From contig CAZIDN010000023.1 in NCBI GenBank assembly GCA_964537875.1, forward strand, positions 1 to 54,598: a stretch of 54,598 nt of DNA, read 5' to 3'. Each line of letters begins with the position of its first letter. Positions within the stretch are counted from its first letter, which is position 1. Origin of the DNA: JAPKZH01 sp964537875. GTDB taxonomy: Bacteria > Acidobacteriota > Aminicenantia > Aminicenantales > UBA4085. The notes beneath the pieces are model-generated. The model did not search any database and was not told where the DNA came from. It was given only the letters and a program-made list of their open reading frames with translations. This document shows, piece after piece, positions 1-8,046 of this stretch. The position numbers were made by a program, and so were the translations under genes.

Positions 1-50
1 CTCCGTAATTTATTCATTTACAAGAACTTCAAAAAATCAACTGTCGAAAA

Positions 51-617
51 TCAGTCAAGGATCGCCTGCGGAACCTCGGAAAAATGATGCATCGCCGCCT
101 TGGCCACCGCTTTCTGCAGCTTGTACGCGCCTCCGAGGGGAGTCCAGGCTCCGTCGCTCATAAGAAGGAGAAAATCGTAGGGGCCGAGCGTCAGCATGAT
201 CGGGCATGGCTTGACTCGCCCGCTTCCGAGCCTGGACGGCGAGCTTTCCGCAGTCAATAGCCTCACACCGTTCTCCCCCACTACATAAGCGCGCGAATTT
301 CCAGCATAGGCGCCCATGACCAGGCGGGCTTTTTCGTCCGGAACGGACACGCCCACGAACGTGCTTTGCGTGCCGCCCAGAAGCTGCGAGTCCATGAGCC
401 GTACCCAACTCATCCATGTCGCAGGATCGGCCACCTGAGCTTGGGGATCTTTGATCATTCGCTCGAAGAACCGGACGACGCGATGCGCCGCCTGCTGGGC
501 GTTGCCGGCGCCGTCGCATATTGCTGCGTAAGGCACAGGATCGCGACCGATGACGAAAGCATCCTCGTTCGCGCTTCGGTCCATTTGCGGGCGCGTCGCT
601 CCATAGATTTCAATCAT
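51..617 (-). pseudogene. PP2C-type protein phosphatase, C-terminally truncated
   Basis: The 188-residue product resembles metal-dependent Ser/Thr phosphatases. NEDA (D19), an ICDGAGN version of the DGMGG motif (D35-G36), STFVGV, GNSRAYVV and LLMSDGAW (D155) occur in PP2C order. It stops right after a segment (PQAILD) that in the family precedes the last strand carrying the DD-x-T metal-binding motif. The 50 bases beyond the stop contain more stops and no such motif in that frame. It is therefore about 30-50 residues short and probably inactive or altered. It could act with the Ser/Thr kinases elsewhere in the window, but nothing in the local layout shows that. Confidence 0.6.
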
Positions 618-681
618 GTCTGCCGGACCTTTGATCAGCGACGATTATGATTCCCGGCCTCAGAATCAACCTGAGTTAAAG

Positions 682-1554
682 TTATCGCTGATCACAACGC
701 ACTTCATTAAAGCCTTGCTTCAGTTTTTCGACCTGAAAAAGTACCTTTTCGAATTTATCATTCGAATCGGGCTTGCTCCTGACCATATCTGCAACAAGTC
801 TGTATCGTGAATGCTCCGATGTTTCTTCGTCCAATATCGCTCTGACAGTGCCTAAGGTATCAGGATCTGCAATCACGGCCATATCACGACCAAGCAGCCG
901 GATACAGGCAGGTTGGACTTCAAAATTCTCTTCTTTCAATAATTCCTGCTCGTGATCATAAAGCCTGTCATAATTGTCAGCTTCTTCATAGTTCTGCATA
1001 ACGAACAGAAGATCCTCGGCATCTTTTCTCCGTTCCGGATATTTATCTTTCCAAGAAATTATTTTCATTAAAGCCAAGCCCGGTAAAGTCGGGACCTTGA
1101 TCTTAAGCTCAGGGCTTGAACTCAATCTTAGAGTGACCGAGTTTTTAAAGGCCTCGCTGAAGCCTCCAATACTCATAACGATTTCGTGTTCAGGGGGCCA
1201 GGAGATTCTTCCTCTCTCATCTTCAATAGGGCCGAAGGGAATCATATCAATGAGCACGGAACCGAATTGAAATCTATGCCGTTCCCTTGACGCGAAGAAT
1301 CTGCCGGTTGATAGCAATGATTCTGATAGCTTGTTAAGATCGTCCCAACCGGCTACCTCAACACCCAGGTCGATATCTTGAGTCATCCTGGGAGATCGAA
1401 TGTTATAACAGTGTTCAAGGATAAAATCTCGAGCTGAAGCGCCAACGACAAAGAAAGGAATACTCAGAGAATCTGCAACTTTCTTTAGCAAAGAAAGCGC
1501 TTCTATCTTCTGCTGATCAATCTTCCCTGATAAGTCGAATAATATTTCGGTCAT
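682..1554 (-). CDS. AbiEii-type nucleotidyltransferase toxin
   Basis: This is a predicted nucleotidyltransferase of the AbiEii/AbiGii superfamily (COG4849-like), the toxin of a type IV TA system. Family toxins act by nucleotidylating RNA or related targets. The NTase core is visible as FFVVGASARDFIL followed by TQDIDLGVEV, which carries the metal-binding D-x-D. The helical part has MKIISWKDK...RRKDAEDL, the usual K/D-rich motif. I chose ATG 1554 (MTEILFDL) because it overlaps the antitoxin end by 38 nt, as in coupled TA operons; the open frame reaches back to 1611. The 290-aa length is normal. The immediate upstream partner is the AbiEi-type antitoxin. Confidence 0.75.
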   Translation of the reverse strand: MTEILFDLSGKIDQQKIEALSLLKKVADSLSIPFFVVGASARDFILEHCYNIRSPRMTQDIDLGVEVAGWDDLNKLSESLLSTGRFFASRERHRFQFGSVLIDMIPFGPIEDERGRISWPPEHEIVMSIGGFSEAFKNSVTLRLSSSPELKIKVPTLPGLALMKIISWKDKYPERRKDAEDLLFVMQNYEEADNYDRLYDHEQELLKEENFEVQPACIRLLGRDMAVIADPDTLGTVRAILDEETSEHSRYRLVADMVRSKPDSNDKFEKVLFQVEKLKQGFNEVRCDQR

Positions 1555-2575
1555 AGATAATTTTCGCCGCCTCGATGTTTCTCTCATTTCCTGTTGCCAG
1601 AAGATCTGCATAAATTAAGATTGGGTGAACGAGTTCACGGTCTTCCGGCTTTTCACCAGGCTGCCAAAATCTTTCAAGGATTTCTACATCTCCAATAACG
1701 TCTCTTTTGAGTCTATTGCCTAACAATAATCGATCGAGCTGCCGAGCATCCATGTAGATTGTGGCTATCCCGGGTTTTAGATATTGTGTAAGTTTCGCAG
1801 CAGCGACTTCTCCCCCCCACTGTGCTGTTGGCGGATCAAGCTTCACGTGTTGCCACCAATCACGTTCTCCCCTGAAGCGTCCGAGTATCAGCTTCTGCCT
1901 TAAGCGCTCCGGATAAGCAACCACCCACTCCCGGAAAAGATTTTCTTTTTGGATGATTTTACGGCCGCGCTTGCCCATGTCCAAGAGAAAGCCCAGTTCC
2001 TTTAGCTCTCTCATGATCCATCCGACTGTGCCGAGTGCGACATTTGTGACGGCAGCGATTTCTCTATAGGTTTTATTCTCGAATCCGGGGTTGCATAAAA
2101 AAGCGAAAACTATTTTCAATCCGACGGGCTTGAAACGTCTTCTAGGGCGGCCAAGTTCAAGAATTTCCAGGGGCTTATTCCCTTTAACAAAAATGTAAAA
2201 GGGCGGTTGAGTGGGCACATTGATAAATGCATTTCCGGCCGTGTCCATAAATTCTATGCCGTCTTGCTTTAGCTGCTCCGCCATCTTTGGATTAACATAC
2301 CGTGTGATCAGCAAAAGTGGAAGATCCAATTTCTCCTTGTTCATTAGCATAAGAAGCCGAGTTTCTTTAGTGATTGTGGTCTTTATCTCGGCATTATAAT
2401 CTATAGCTCTCTCTTGAATTATCATTCTTAGTTTTCGGTCCGGCCGATATGCATATATGTAAGCCGGTTCCTCTGCTAAGACCTCAATTTTCACCTTGGC
2501 AGGAATGTTTTTTTGAAATGCCCCTATGGCAAGGGTTAAAATTTGTTCTTCTAAACCTTTTTTAGTTCTTCTCAT
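1517..2575 (-). CDS. AbiEi-type antitoxin / transcriptional regulator
   Basis: A 352-aa protein of the COG4861-like group normally paired with COG4849 nucleotidyltransferases. Family members neutralise the toxin and repress their own promoter. A winged-helix segment is visible around KTYREIAAVTNVALGTVGWI, followed by a basic stretch (MGKRGRKII). The start at ATG 2575 (MRRTKKGL) is preferred. The open frame continues to 2641, but that extension runs through the palindromic operator at 2598-2616. It overlaps the toxin gene by 38 nt. Two perfect palindromes upstream support autoregulation. This is the only one of the three TA loci at this end that looks whole. Confidence 0.72.
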   Translation of the reverse strand: MRRTKKGLEEQILTLAIGAFQKNIPAKVKIEVLAEEPAYIYAYRPDRKLRMIIQERAIDYNAEIKTTITKETRLLMLMNKEKLDLPLLLITRYVNPKMAEQLKQDGIEFMDTAGNAFINVPTQPPFYIFVKGNKPLEILELGRPRRRFKPVGLKIVFAFLCNPGFENKTYREIAAVTNVALGTVGWIMRELKELGFLLDMGKRGRKIIQKENLFREWVVAYPERLRQKLILGRFRGERDWWQHVKLDPPTAQWGGEVAAAKLTQYLKPGIATIYMDARQLDRLLLGNRLKRDVIGDVEILERFWQPGEKPEDRELVHPILIYADLLATGNERNIEAAKIIYDRNIIRLIRED

Positions 2576-2597
2576 GCTTTTGTTCAGCTTTATTTTT

Positions 2598-2718
2598 TGT
2601 TCATTTATTATGAACATAGAATAATTATGAACAAAAGTCAAGATGAATCTAATTTATTAATTAAAAAAAACTTACGACAATTTGTTCATAATCATCATAT
2701 GTTCATTATTAATGAACA
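2598..2718. promoter_or_regulatory. Paired palindromic operators of the AbiE-like locus
   Basis: Two 19-bp palindromes share the form TGTTCAT-N5-ATGAACA, at 2598-2616 and 2700-2718, exactly 102 bp apart. Between them lie two more half-sites in inverted orientation (TTATGAACAAA at 2625 and TTTGTTCATAA at 2681). They sit directly upstream of the antitoxin start, and AbiEi-family antitoxins are known to bind paired inverted repeats in their promoter. Confidence 0.7.
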
Positions 2719-2763
2719 TCAAAAATAAACGAATAATTATGGCGGAGATGAAAATAATCGGGA

Positions 2764-3357
2764 TTATTTTTGTGTTTTATCTCTCCACTCCTGCAGAAGA
2801 GACAAAATAAGTCTGGCGTTTTCAGCCGTATAACCGCCCTTCTCCTCCTTGCTAAATTCCTGAGGATGCTCCTTGCTGGCCCACTCGGCAAACGGTTTGA
2901 ATTTTTCGTCCCAAAGCTTTGCGCTTTGGGGAGAAGATTCGAGTTTTACTTTTTCTAATAAACGACCGCGGAATCTATAAATACTCATAAAAGGGGGTTC
3001 CTCAAACCCCAGGAGTCTATAACCTTCATTTTTCTCTGTTAGCTTGACAATAACGGTGTTCCCTTCCACTTTCATATCTATAATTGTAAGCCGAGCTTTG
3101 TTTACAACATCACTCTCCATCAAATTTCTCAACTGGTCTTTTCCAGAAAGCTTCACATCATAGATTTCAAAAACAATGTCATCGGTAAAAAGAGTCAAGT
3201 TTTTCTCCACATCGTCATTGTTGACAGCCATGATATGCTCTCTAACGATGTCACCGAGATTGGGTTTAGAACAGGCAGAAAAGCAGGCTATCAAAATCAG
3301 GGAGAGCAGAAGAGGCAAAGGGACAGTCATAGAGAATTTAAGAATTGAACTTTTCAT
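2764..3357 (-). CDS. Lipoprotein with SnoaL/NTF2-like domain
   Basis: A 197-aa product with a basic N-terminus, a hydrophobic helix and a lipobox (LIAC at about residue 25; a second Cys follows shortly), so it is probably a lipid-anchored envelope protein. The mature part (IVREHIMAVNNDDVEKNLTL, then a beta-rich segment) has the helix-then-sheet layout of SnoaL-like/NTF2 domains, which often bind small molecules. No catalytic assignment is possible. The C-terminal helical tail (about residues 150-197) extends past the fold. The gene stands alone between two TA loci. Confidence 0.6.
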   Translation of the reverse strand: MKSSILKFSMTVPLPLLLSLILIACFSACSKPNLGDIVREHIMAVNNDDVEKNLTLFTDDIVFEIYDVKLSGKDQLRNLMESDVVNKARLTIIDMKVEGNTVIVKLTEKNEGYRLLGFEEPPFMSIYRFRGRLLEKVKLESSPQSAKLWDEKFKPFAEWASKEHPQEFSKEEKGGYTAENARLILSLLQEWRDKTQK

Positions 3358-3438
3358 TTATCCCTCCTTGATTTTGATGAGATTATTAAAGCTCGCTTGA
3401 CAATGGGTGTCAAGCCAAATGGTGGTCAGACCACATAA

Positions 3439-3927
3439 TCAACCCTCCGATTTGCCGCTGCGAGGGATAGTGTCCTTTCGCACTCTTTCGGTCCGCTTCA
3501 AGTGTGCACGCACGTTGGATAACTTCCAGAGAATTGCGGGGTGGCCGGCGAATCTTGCCGCCTCGTCGGGATCGTCCGGGAATAGAAGCTCGGAAAGCAT
3601 TTCGCCCTTGTTGATTCCGGTGATGTATTCTTCCTCTCGAGGTGCAAGCCGCAGGAACACAGCGACCCTCGTCCAAGCCCGTTCAATGAGTTCTCTTGCG
3701 TTTTGGGATAAGCCTCGTGCCAGCAGCGGAACAAGCCGCTCAGCGATCACGAGATCCGTAATCCGGCTATCGAGGCGATCCCGATGATAGGTCAAAAGAG
3801 GATGCTCCAGAATCGCGGCTAGGGCAATAAACCGGGGCCGAAAGAGGCGCGACTCCATTATATCCACGGCCGATGCCGAAAGGTTCGCCACATCCCAGAC
3901 ATCGCGCACTGCACCGCGTACTCCAGG
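3439..3927 (-). pseudogene. AbiEii-like toxin remnant, catalytic domain deleted
   Basis: This open frame matches only the C-terminal half of AbiEii toxins: RDVWDVANL (the RDLYDVA-type helix), then a helical run, and the typical end ELLFPDDPDEAARFAGHPAILWKL. The N-terminal nucleotidyltransferase core (GG...DxD) is missing. The frame opens immediately after the TAG stop (3928-3930) of the upstream antitoxin gene and is in the same frame, with six codons before a GTG at 3909. The simplest reading is one deletion from the antitoxin end into the middle of the toxin. The product, if made, should lack catalytic activity. Confidence 0.65.
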
Positions 3928-4725
3928 CTAAGGTTCATCCGGTTCTCCCAAACGCGAGAGTGCTTTCGGCAGGATCAAGTTCCACCTCGGCACGGACATC
4001 CCGCCTCGACTCTTTCTCTCTAGATACTGAGGTGATCGCGGCCGGCGTTGTTCCATCCGGCGAATAACCTCATCAGGAACATGTAAGCTTTGTCGGAAAC
4101 GTTCCAGAAACCAACCGACCGCGGCCCAGAGATAAGCCATATCATACCGGCGCAGAACTTCCTCAAGAAGATCAAGGTCAAGGGTTGGAAACCCTCCGGC
4201 CGAGCGCACCAGTTCTTCCAGCCCTCCGGCTAAAGCCGGCCGGCGGAATCCCTCCACGAGTGTTCGCTCAGGAGTCGTCACTTCCAGCAATCTTCCCCGC
4301 CGTTCAATCCTTTGTGTGGCCAAATTTCCCGAAGTTCCCTCCCGCATGGAAAAGGGATGCTCAAGAAAGAGAATAGTCGCGCCCTCCAGTTGGAGCCGCC
4401 TGCGCCTCTTTCCTGTGTAGACGGTGTATTGGTTCCAGATCGAGTGCGCTGCGCCCAAGAGTTCGAGCGCGCTGTGGTGCGAAAAAACGCTGTCCGGCCG
4501 AACGGCCGCCGCTACAAGGAAAGGATCGGGCCGAAATTGATCGGGCTTCAAGCCCGGCGATACAACGGCATAGATCCTGCGCGTCACTAGTTTCAGTTGT
4601 TTTTTCTCGAGATAATGCTTGAGCCGTTCCACCGTTCCCGATCGGCCGCCGGGCGGGTCCAGCGCTTTCGTCGCTTCATCAAGCGAAAAAACGGGATGCA
4701 TGGCAAAGAATTCGGCTGTTCTCAT
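3928..4725 (-). CDS. AbiEi-type antitoxin, orphaned (COG5340-like)
   Basis: A 265-aa transcriptional-regulator-like antitoxin. The N-terminal winged helix is followed by a segment with RRIYAVVSPG and FLVAAAVRPDSVFSHHSALELLGA, typical of AbiEi antitoxins, and by TTPERTLVEGFRRP. Family members repress the operon and silence a nucleotidyltransferase toxin. Its own toxin, directly downstream, is reduced to a C-terminal fragment. The C-terminus (LSRLGEPDEP) may be changed by the deletion that removed the toxin start. Two repeated AGGGAAT...CCCCT motifs upstream fit retained autorepression. Confidence 0.7.
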   Translation of the reverse strand: MRTAEFFAMHPVFSLDEATKALDPPGGRSGTVERLKHYLEKKQLKLVTRRIYAVVSPGLKPDQFRPDPFLVAAAVRPDSVFSHHSALELLGAAHSIWNQYTVYTGKRRRRLQLEGATILFLEHPFSMREGTSGNLATQRIERRGRLLEVTTPERTLVEGFRRPALAGGLEELVRSAGGFPTLDLDLLEEVLRRYDMAYLWAAVGWFLERFRQSLHVPDEVIRRMEQRRPRSPQYLERKSRGGMSVPRWNLILPKALSRLGEPDEP

Positions 4726-4742
4726 TTTATTATCCGTTAGCC

Positions 4743-4841
4743 TAAAGGGAATGAGTTCCCCTGTTCATTCACGAGATACTAAATATTGACCGATACCAAT
4801 TTGATGTTTCGTGCTTTTAAAGGGAATATTATCCCCTATTC
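4743..4841. promoter_or_regulatory. Repeated operator-like motifs upstream of the orphan antitoxin
   Basis: TAAAGGGAAT...TCCCCT occurs at 4743-4766 and again at 4818-4841, 75 bp apart in the same orientation. Each copy is an imperfect palindrome: GGGAA-N4-TTCCC in the first, AGGGAA...TCCCCT in the second. The layout copies that of the first AbiE-like locus although the sequence differs. I infer binding by the AbiEi protein encoded at 3928-4725. Confidence 0.5.
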
Positions 4842-5106
4842 GGACACATTATGTCAAATAATATTTAAAACAATCTTTAAATTCCTGCCTCATCCTTCGT
4901 CTTGTCCTTAACGGCTATCCCTTCCTTGACAAGAGACAGGAATTCCGGATCATCTTTCTCACTTTTCCCCTTCGAATTGGGTTGAGCTTCAGAATTTAAT
5001 GCCATGGGAAGCGTCTGCCTGGATCGCAGAGCCAAAGGTGACCTAATGCGTAATGTTGACATCGATTTACAACCGGGATTATCATTTTTGTTGAGGATAA
5101 ATAGAT

Positions 5107-5613
5107 ATGGACATGATCATTTTCGAAGACAGCATCAAATATGATGCATGGGTTAAGCCTTTGCTGGTATTCCCTCTTGTTTTGCTCATTGTTCTAGGTA
5201 TTTTGTTCTATATCGATGCCCATGATTCGGATATCTTTCCTAAAGAACCCGCGACAGAATCAAAGATAGCTTCTGCAGTCCTGTTTGCTTCAACAGTCTT
5301 TGTCCTGGCCGTCTATTGGCTTGTTCTACCGCGCAAAATTTTTGTTACTCAAGAAGGGATTAAGCTAAAATTTAGCGGTTTTTCTTGGAACATTCCATAT
5401 AAGACTATCAAATCAGTCAAGCCTGCGAGGGGAATAATCGTCTGGTGGGCACACAGTTTTATCACTTCTTACGGGAGCCAAATAGAAATTGTCAGGAAGA
5501 ATAGATTGAAGATCAGAGTCTGTCCCAGCCGGCGAGATGAATTTCTGCAATCTGCGAACAAAGCTCTTGAAGATTGGACGCATATCCACCGGTTTGGCAG
5601 CGATCTCGGCTAA
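5107..5613 (+). CDS. Membrane-anchored PH-like domain protein
   Basis: 168 aa with two hydrophobic helices near residues 17-36 and 57-75, then a soluble beta-rich part (RKIFVTQEGIKLKFSG...IPYKTIKSVKP) and a final helix. This is the pattern of bacterial PH-domain membrane proteins (bPH/DUF304-like). Function is unknown; such proteins are usually in the cytoplasmic membrane. A purine-rich stretch (GAGGAT) precedes ATG 5107. The next gene, also a small membrane protein, follows in the same direction after about 90 nt. Confidence 0.5.
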   Translation: MDMIIFEDSIKYDAWVKPLLVFPLVLLIVLGILFYIDAHDSDIFPKEPATESKIASAVLFASTVFVLAVYWLVLPRKIFVTQEGIKLKFSGFSWNIPYKTIKSVKPARGIIVWWAHSFITSYGSQIEIVRKNRLKIRVCPSRRDEFLQSANKALEDWTHIHRFGSDLG

Positions 5614-5702
5614 ATTGGTCTGACCTAAACTAGGCTTGACATCCATTGTCAAGTGAAGTTCAATAATTTCATCAAAAATCGAGAAGGGGAAATGAGTTCA
5701 GC

Positions 5703-6110
5703 ATGGACAAAGAAACCGCTTCACGGCGATTGGCTTACATAGCAATCGGGCTGGTTATTGGAGTGACTGCCTTGTGGGCCTTTTGGTTCTTGCCTCGGTT
5801 GGTTGCCCATCCGCAGGCAATTGCTCAAGGTGTGGCGCGCTCTTCCAAGGTCTTTTTTGGCTTCCGGCTTGCGGCCGTTGTTGTCTTATTGGCCTATCTC
5901 ATTCTCAGGCGGCATGCCGGCAGGATGATCAAGGCGCTTCTGTATCTCGCCGTCATCCTGTTCTTTTTGCATGATTTCATGGTCATTGGCGAAGCTCCTT
6001 ATTATTTGGAGCACTATCGCGGGCTTCAAACAGTGGCGACCTTGATGCTGGTCTGTTTCGGAGTAGATCTGATCGCCGGAATTCTGGCCATAATAGCGCG
6101 AAGACTATAA
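5703..6110 (+). CDS. Small four-helix membrane protein, unrecognised
   Basis: 135 aa, mostly hydrophobic, with four predicted membrane helices (about residues 12-30, 50-68, 76-94 and 110-132) and short charged loops. I do not recognise the family. It follows the PH-like membrane protein on the same strand and could be co-transcribed with it. No catalytic or binding motifs are visible. Confidence 0.5.
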   Translation: MDKETASRRLAYIAIGLVIGVTALWAFWFLPRLVAHPQAIAQGVARSSKVFFGFRLAAVVVLLAYLILRRHAGRMIKALLYLAVILFFLHDFMVIGEAPYYLEHYRGLQTVATLMLVCFGVDLIAGILAIIARRL

Positions 6111-6334
6111 GAATTCCCTACACTGAGCGGGATCGACAAATCAATCGAGGATTATCTAGATAAACGAAAGCCGGGCATATTCCGGAGATAGTCCAGAAAT
6201 AGGGCATCATCTAACGAACATTATTTGACACTCGCTTTCTGATTAGGTATCGGGCAGATCAATTCGCACTGGGGTGAACTTATCTTGACAAGAGCTGTCG
6301 GGCGAAGTCTAATAATCTAAGCAAGGACGGATAA

Positions 6335-6841
6335 ATGAAACGCATTGTTTTCGGCGTTTGTATCGTCGCCTTGGTCTTTTCATTCGCCGCTCAGGCACAA
6401 GTCCCCGGCCAGCCCAGTCCGGAACATAAAAAACTTGAGGTCTGGGCGGGAAACTGGACTTTTCAGGGGGAGGCTAAGGACAACCCATCAGGCCCCACTT
6501 ATAAGGTCAATTGGACCATGCAGGGCGAGTGGCTGCCGGGAGGTTTTTTCTTGCTTATCAATGGCTCAGCTAAGTATGCAGACAGGGAGTTCCGTTGGCT
6601 GGAAGTTCTTGGCTACGACCCTGTCAAGAAGACCCATATTGGGTATGTCTTCTGGTTACAATGGGGAGGCAGGGCAACCTATACGATGACATTTAAAGAC
6701 AGAAGCATTTTAACGGGGGGCCAAGGTTGGCGGCAGGAGTGGAAATTTTCTCCTGATGGGATGTCTCTCACGGGAAAGAGGGAACGTGAACAGGATGGCA
6801 AGTGGTGGACTGCATTTGATGTTAAGGGAATCAAGAAATAG
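6335..6841 (+). CDS. Secreted DUF1579-like protein
   Basis: 168 aa with a clear Sec signal peptide (basic start, hydrophobic core, AQA cleavage site near residue 21). The mature part opens with HKKLEVWAGNWTFQGEAK and continues with repeated aromatic strands (GEWLPGGFFL, LGYDPVKKTHIGYVFW, ILTGGQGWRQEW). This is the style of DUF1579/lipocalin-like barrels that may bind small hydrophobic ligands in the periplasm. ATG 6335 has an AAGGA-type ribosome site. Biochemical role unknown. Confidence 0.62.
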   Translation: MKRIVFGVCIVALVFSFAAQAQVPGQPSPEHKKLEVWAGNWTFQGEAKDNPSGPTYKVNWTMQGEWLPGGFFLLINGSAKYADREFRWLEVLGYDPVKKTHIGYVFWLQWGGRATYTMTFKDRSILTGGQGWRQEWKFSPDGMSLTGKREREQDGKWWTAFDVKGIKK

Positions 6842-6862
6842 GGGACATCACCGAACGTAATC

Positions 6863-6930
6863 CGGGGTCAAAGCTACTCTTTGCTCACTCGCCCCTGGAA
6901 AAAGATGAGTAATGAGTAGCTTTGACCCCG
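6863..6930. repeat. REP-like inverted repeat
   Basis: Two perfect 17-bp arms face each other around a 34-nt loop: CGGGGTCAAAGCTACTC at 6863-6879 and its complement at 6914-6930. The size and arm-loop form resemble REP/REPIN elements mobilised by Y1 (RAYT) transposases. No such transposase is in the window. One arm abuts the place where the toxin frame on the minus strand (6885-7055) loses family similarity. Confidence 0.6.
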
Positions 6931-7055
6931 AATCTTACAAAGTAACCTCTATAAAAATAGATACACCAGCTTCCAATCACCATAGCCTCATCAAGAAGGC
7001 CGGCGTCTTTCAGCCGCCTTAAAACCTTCAAACAAAGGTTATACTGTTTTTCCAC
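6885..7055 (-). pseudogene. Nucleotidyltransferase-like toxin remnant cut off at a REP element
   Basis: A GTG at 7055, overlapping the antitoxin end by 17 nt, opens a 56-codon frame. Its first 39 residues (VLRRLKDAGLLDEAMVIGSW...YFYRGYF) look like the N-terminus of a nucleotidyltransferase toxin with its G-S motif. At about 6938 the similarity ends. The frame then reads through one arm of the REP-like repeat and stops. No downstream continuation is visible on the other side of the repeat. The partner antitoxin is intact. The toxin family is assigned by motif only, with no database support. Confidence 0.55.
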
Positions 7056-7353
7056 GCAAGACCTTCTTAAGGAAAATGATTTGCTGATTGACCTGCCGGT
7101 AAAGCTTTCTATACTTTGCTCTCATTTTTTGCGCTTCCTTATATCTCCTTACCTCAGCTTCGGATAGCTTACCCTTATAGACGAATCTCACCTTCTCATT
7201 TTCTCTAAAGGCGAGATAATAATACTTGCGGCCTCTAATGTTTTTTTCGACAAGGCTGCCTCTTGGAAGACTTTGAAGAGCTTGCCTGTAACGCTCTCTC
7301 ATCTGGAGCGAGTTCTGAAGTTCCTCGGATAATACGCCCATAATGACCTTCAT
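7039..7353 (-). CDS. Small antitoxin-like protein of a nucleotidyltransferase TA pair
   Basis: 104 aa and highly basic. The core LPRGSLVEKNIRGRKYYYLAFREN...VRFVYKGKLSE resembles a group of small proteins found just ahead of nucleotidyltransferase genes, followed by a coiled-coil-like basic helix (residues 65-104). ATG 7353 has a good AAGGAG site. The downstream toxin begins inside its last codons but survives only as a fragment. Two matched inverted repeats upstream suggest it, or a complex containing it, represses its own promoter. Antitoxin role is inferred from context. Confidence 0.55.
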   Translation of the reverse strand: MKVIMGVLSEELQNSLQMRERYRQALQSLPRGSLVEKNIRGRKYYYLAFRENEKVRFVYKGKLSEAEVRRYKEAQKMRAKYRKLYRQVNQQIIFLKKVLRGKTV

Positions 7354-7365
7354 ATTTCGCTCCTT

Positions 7366-7461
7366 TTACCAAACATAGTCATCGTTATCATAATTTGTTT
7401 GGTAACTCATTGTCAAGAATAATTACCAAACATCAGCGCAATTTCGAGGTCTTGTTTGGTA
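7366..7461. promoter_or_regulatory. Two matched inverted repeats (operator)
   Basis: TTACCAAACA at 7366-7375 faces TGTTTGGTAA at 7396-7405, and TACCAAACA at 7424-7432 faces TGTTTGGTA at 7453-7461. Both pairs have exactly 20 bp between arms, with centres 57 bp apart. They lie just upstream of the antitoxin ribosome site. Confidence 0.68.
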
Positions 7462-7545
7462 TTGCCTAAAGATTCCGCATCAGATTCTCACCCACCGGCC
7501 GACGGAGGATTATAGGCGGCAGTAAAGCGGATTCCGCGGGACAAT

Positions 7546-7563
7546 AGTGGGGACGTCCCCACT
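7546..7563. repeat. Perfect 18-bp palindrome
   Basis: AGTGGGGACGTCCCCACT is fully self-complementary and lies in the gene-free stretch 7462-7734, in which I see nothing else. It may be a second REP-like unit or a protein-binding site; there is no adjacent promoter to choose between these. Confidence 0.4.
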
Positions 7564-7734
7564 TTTCCTCGCCAAGCTACTTGTATATGCCTTCTCTCGG
7601 GCCGCTCTTCCTTCTCGTGGAAATTGACCCTGGTTAGCCGCGTCCTATCAGAAAGACGAAAAACTCAGGATAGAAATCTCATCATGGGAAGCGAGAAGCC
7701 AAAATCCTGGGCTCGAGATGATTCGACCGCATTG

Positions 7735-8046
7735 TTATTTAACACTTTTTGCTTTTAGCGCTAGGGCATCCTGCCATTTCTGGGTATTCCAAATCTCATT
7801 GTCCGGCATGGGAGCGCGGTTAAGGACTTCCTCGTAGTGCCAGTACTTCCACCCCATAAAATTGTAGTAATGAACCTTTGTTCGATAGAAGTTATCCCAG
7901 TAGCCTTCCTCGTCGATGCATCGGGCGAGCTCGCGCCATACCTCAGGATCTTTCGAGATGAGGATGTATTCATGAGGATGGCCATGATACGGCGTAAAAC
8001 GCCAATGGGCCTTCCCTATCGCATCAGCCAGTTCGACATCGTTCAT
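7735..8046 (-). CDS. Conserved-looking 103-aa protein, unknown function
   Basis: ATG 8046 (MNDVELADAIGKAHWRF) is preferred over the more distal start at 8100 because a strong AAAGGGGG site precedes it. The body is rich in aromatics and His (WRFTPYHGHPHEYI, DEEGYWDNFYRTKVHYYNFMGWKYWHYEEV). Small phage and accessory-region proteins with a similar HEY...FNxxGxKYW pattern exist, but I cannot name a function. It could follow the AddAB-type operon, whose last gene ends 150 bp upstream on the same strand. Confidence 0.5.
   Translation of the reverse strand: MNDVELADAIGKAHWRFTPYHGHPHEYILISKDPEVWRELARCIDEEGYWDNFYRTKVHYYNFMGWKYWHYEEVLNRAPMPDNEIWNTQKWQDALALKAKSVK

Noticed and set aside
4877..5062. A 61-codon minus-strand frame (MSTLRIRSPL...)
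   Set aside because: Low-complexity, no ribosome site, no family resemblance, lies between divergent promoters.
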